A stretch of DNA of 33,110 nt from Planctomycetaceae bacterium. GTDB lineage: Bacteria; Planctomycetota; Planctomycetia; Pirellulales; Pirellulaceae. The stretch is taken from contig PBSM01000047.1 in assembly GCA_002726245.1 (NCBI GenBank), positions 1 to 33,110 on the forward strand, written 5' to 3'. Positions 32,954 to 33,110 of this stretch are shown here, in pieces; positions within the stretch are counted from its first letter, which is position 1; every line of letters starts with the position of its first letter. A model generated the notes under the pieces. It had not been told where the DNA came from. It was given only the letters and a program-made list of their open reading frames with translations, and made no database searches. A program made the translations under genes and the position numbers.

Positions 32954-33110
32954 CGCGAGTCGCACGGACATGTAGCGTGTGTTGGTCCAGCGATTCTTTA
33001 TGACACCTCCGAGGGGATCGATGCCGTGGGGTCAGTTAACCAGGCTCTGAGCCATTATCGAAAAGGAACTTTATGCCATAGCAAGCAATTGGAAGCCTTT
33101 CCGGGTAAGG
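32954..33110. other. Window end without a recognised gene
   Basis: The 157 bases after the DUF1501 stop contain no convincing coding frame, repeat or terminator hairpin. The next gene may begin beyond the window. Confidence 0.5.

Noticed and set aside
1..33110. Search by eye for CRISPR arrays, tRNA and rRNA genes
   Set aside because: The repeats seen are isolated palindromes rather than regularly spaced arrays, and no cloverleaf or rRNA-like sequence was recognised; a covariance-model scan would be needed to exclude them fully.

Overview
The window looks like a chromosomal segment of a planctomycete (phylum Planctomycetota, probably Pirellulales or Planctomycetales). The evidence is gene content typical of that phylum. 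It has a planctomycete-cytochrome/DUF1549/DUF1553 protein paired with a DUF1501 protein, a DUF1080 protein, a Tat-exported Gfo/Idh/MocA oxidoreductase, a secreted zinc metalloprotease, and many exported beta-propeller and esterase proteins. Short palindromic repeats are dense between, and sometimes inside, genes. No rRNA, tRNA or CRISPR array was recognised.

Layout. 1-~1875: IS110-family insertion sequence with a DEDD transposase and, just after it, a structured stretch that may be its bridge RNA. 2125-4779 (-): secreted HExxHxxGxxH metalloprotease. 4780-5438: gap with decayed coding remnants, one MauE/DoxX-like. 5439-7897 (+): Tat-signal oxidoreductase and an aspartoacylase-family deacylase. 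7961-8677 (-): DUF1080 protein. 8824-9207: patchwork of gene fragments on both strands. 9240-16142: a secreted propeller protein, a divergent three-domain fusion (SASA esterase, glycerophosphodiester phosphodiesterase, GH43/GH130-like propeller), and an 864-aa double-propeller protein without a signal peptide. 16251-18090: repeats and a small minus-strand cassette (PIN-like fragment, MerR-like HTH protein, HEPN-like helical protein, broken C-terminal gene). 18121-22112 (-): apparent three-gene operon (propeller hydrolase-like, TolB-like PD40 propeller, alpha/beta hydrolase). 22227-23745 (-): broken esterase and a Tat-exported metallophosphoesterase. 23841-32953 (+): GDPD-PhoD fusion, C69 peptidase, broken small ORF, PSD1-type cytochrome protein and DUF1501 protein.

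How it may work together. Most intact genes carry export signals and belong to polymer-attacking families: putative glycan-binding or glycan-cleaving propellers, sugar esterases, two GDPD domains, PhoD and a calcineurin-like phosphoesterase, and an oxidoreductase of a type often acting on sugars. A reasonable but unproven reading is a polysaccharide-utilisation-like region aimed at an esterified glycan carrying phosphodiester (for example glycerol-phosphate) groups. The most distinctive items are the SASA-GDPD-propeller fusion, the GDPD-PhoD gene whose N-terminal codons and stop codon lie in copies of one palindromic repeat, three paralogous propeller genes sharing a C-terminal module, the candidate IS110 bridge RNA, and the uncharacterised HTH/HEPN-like cassette.
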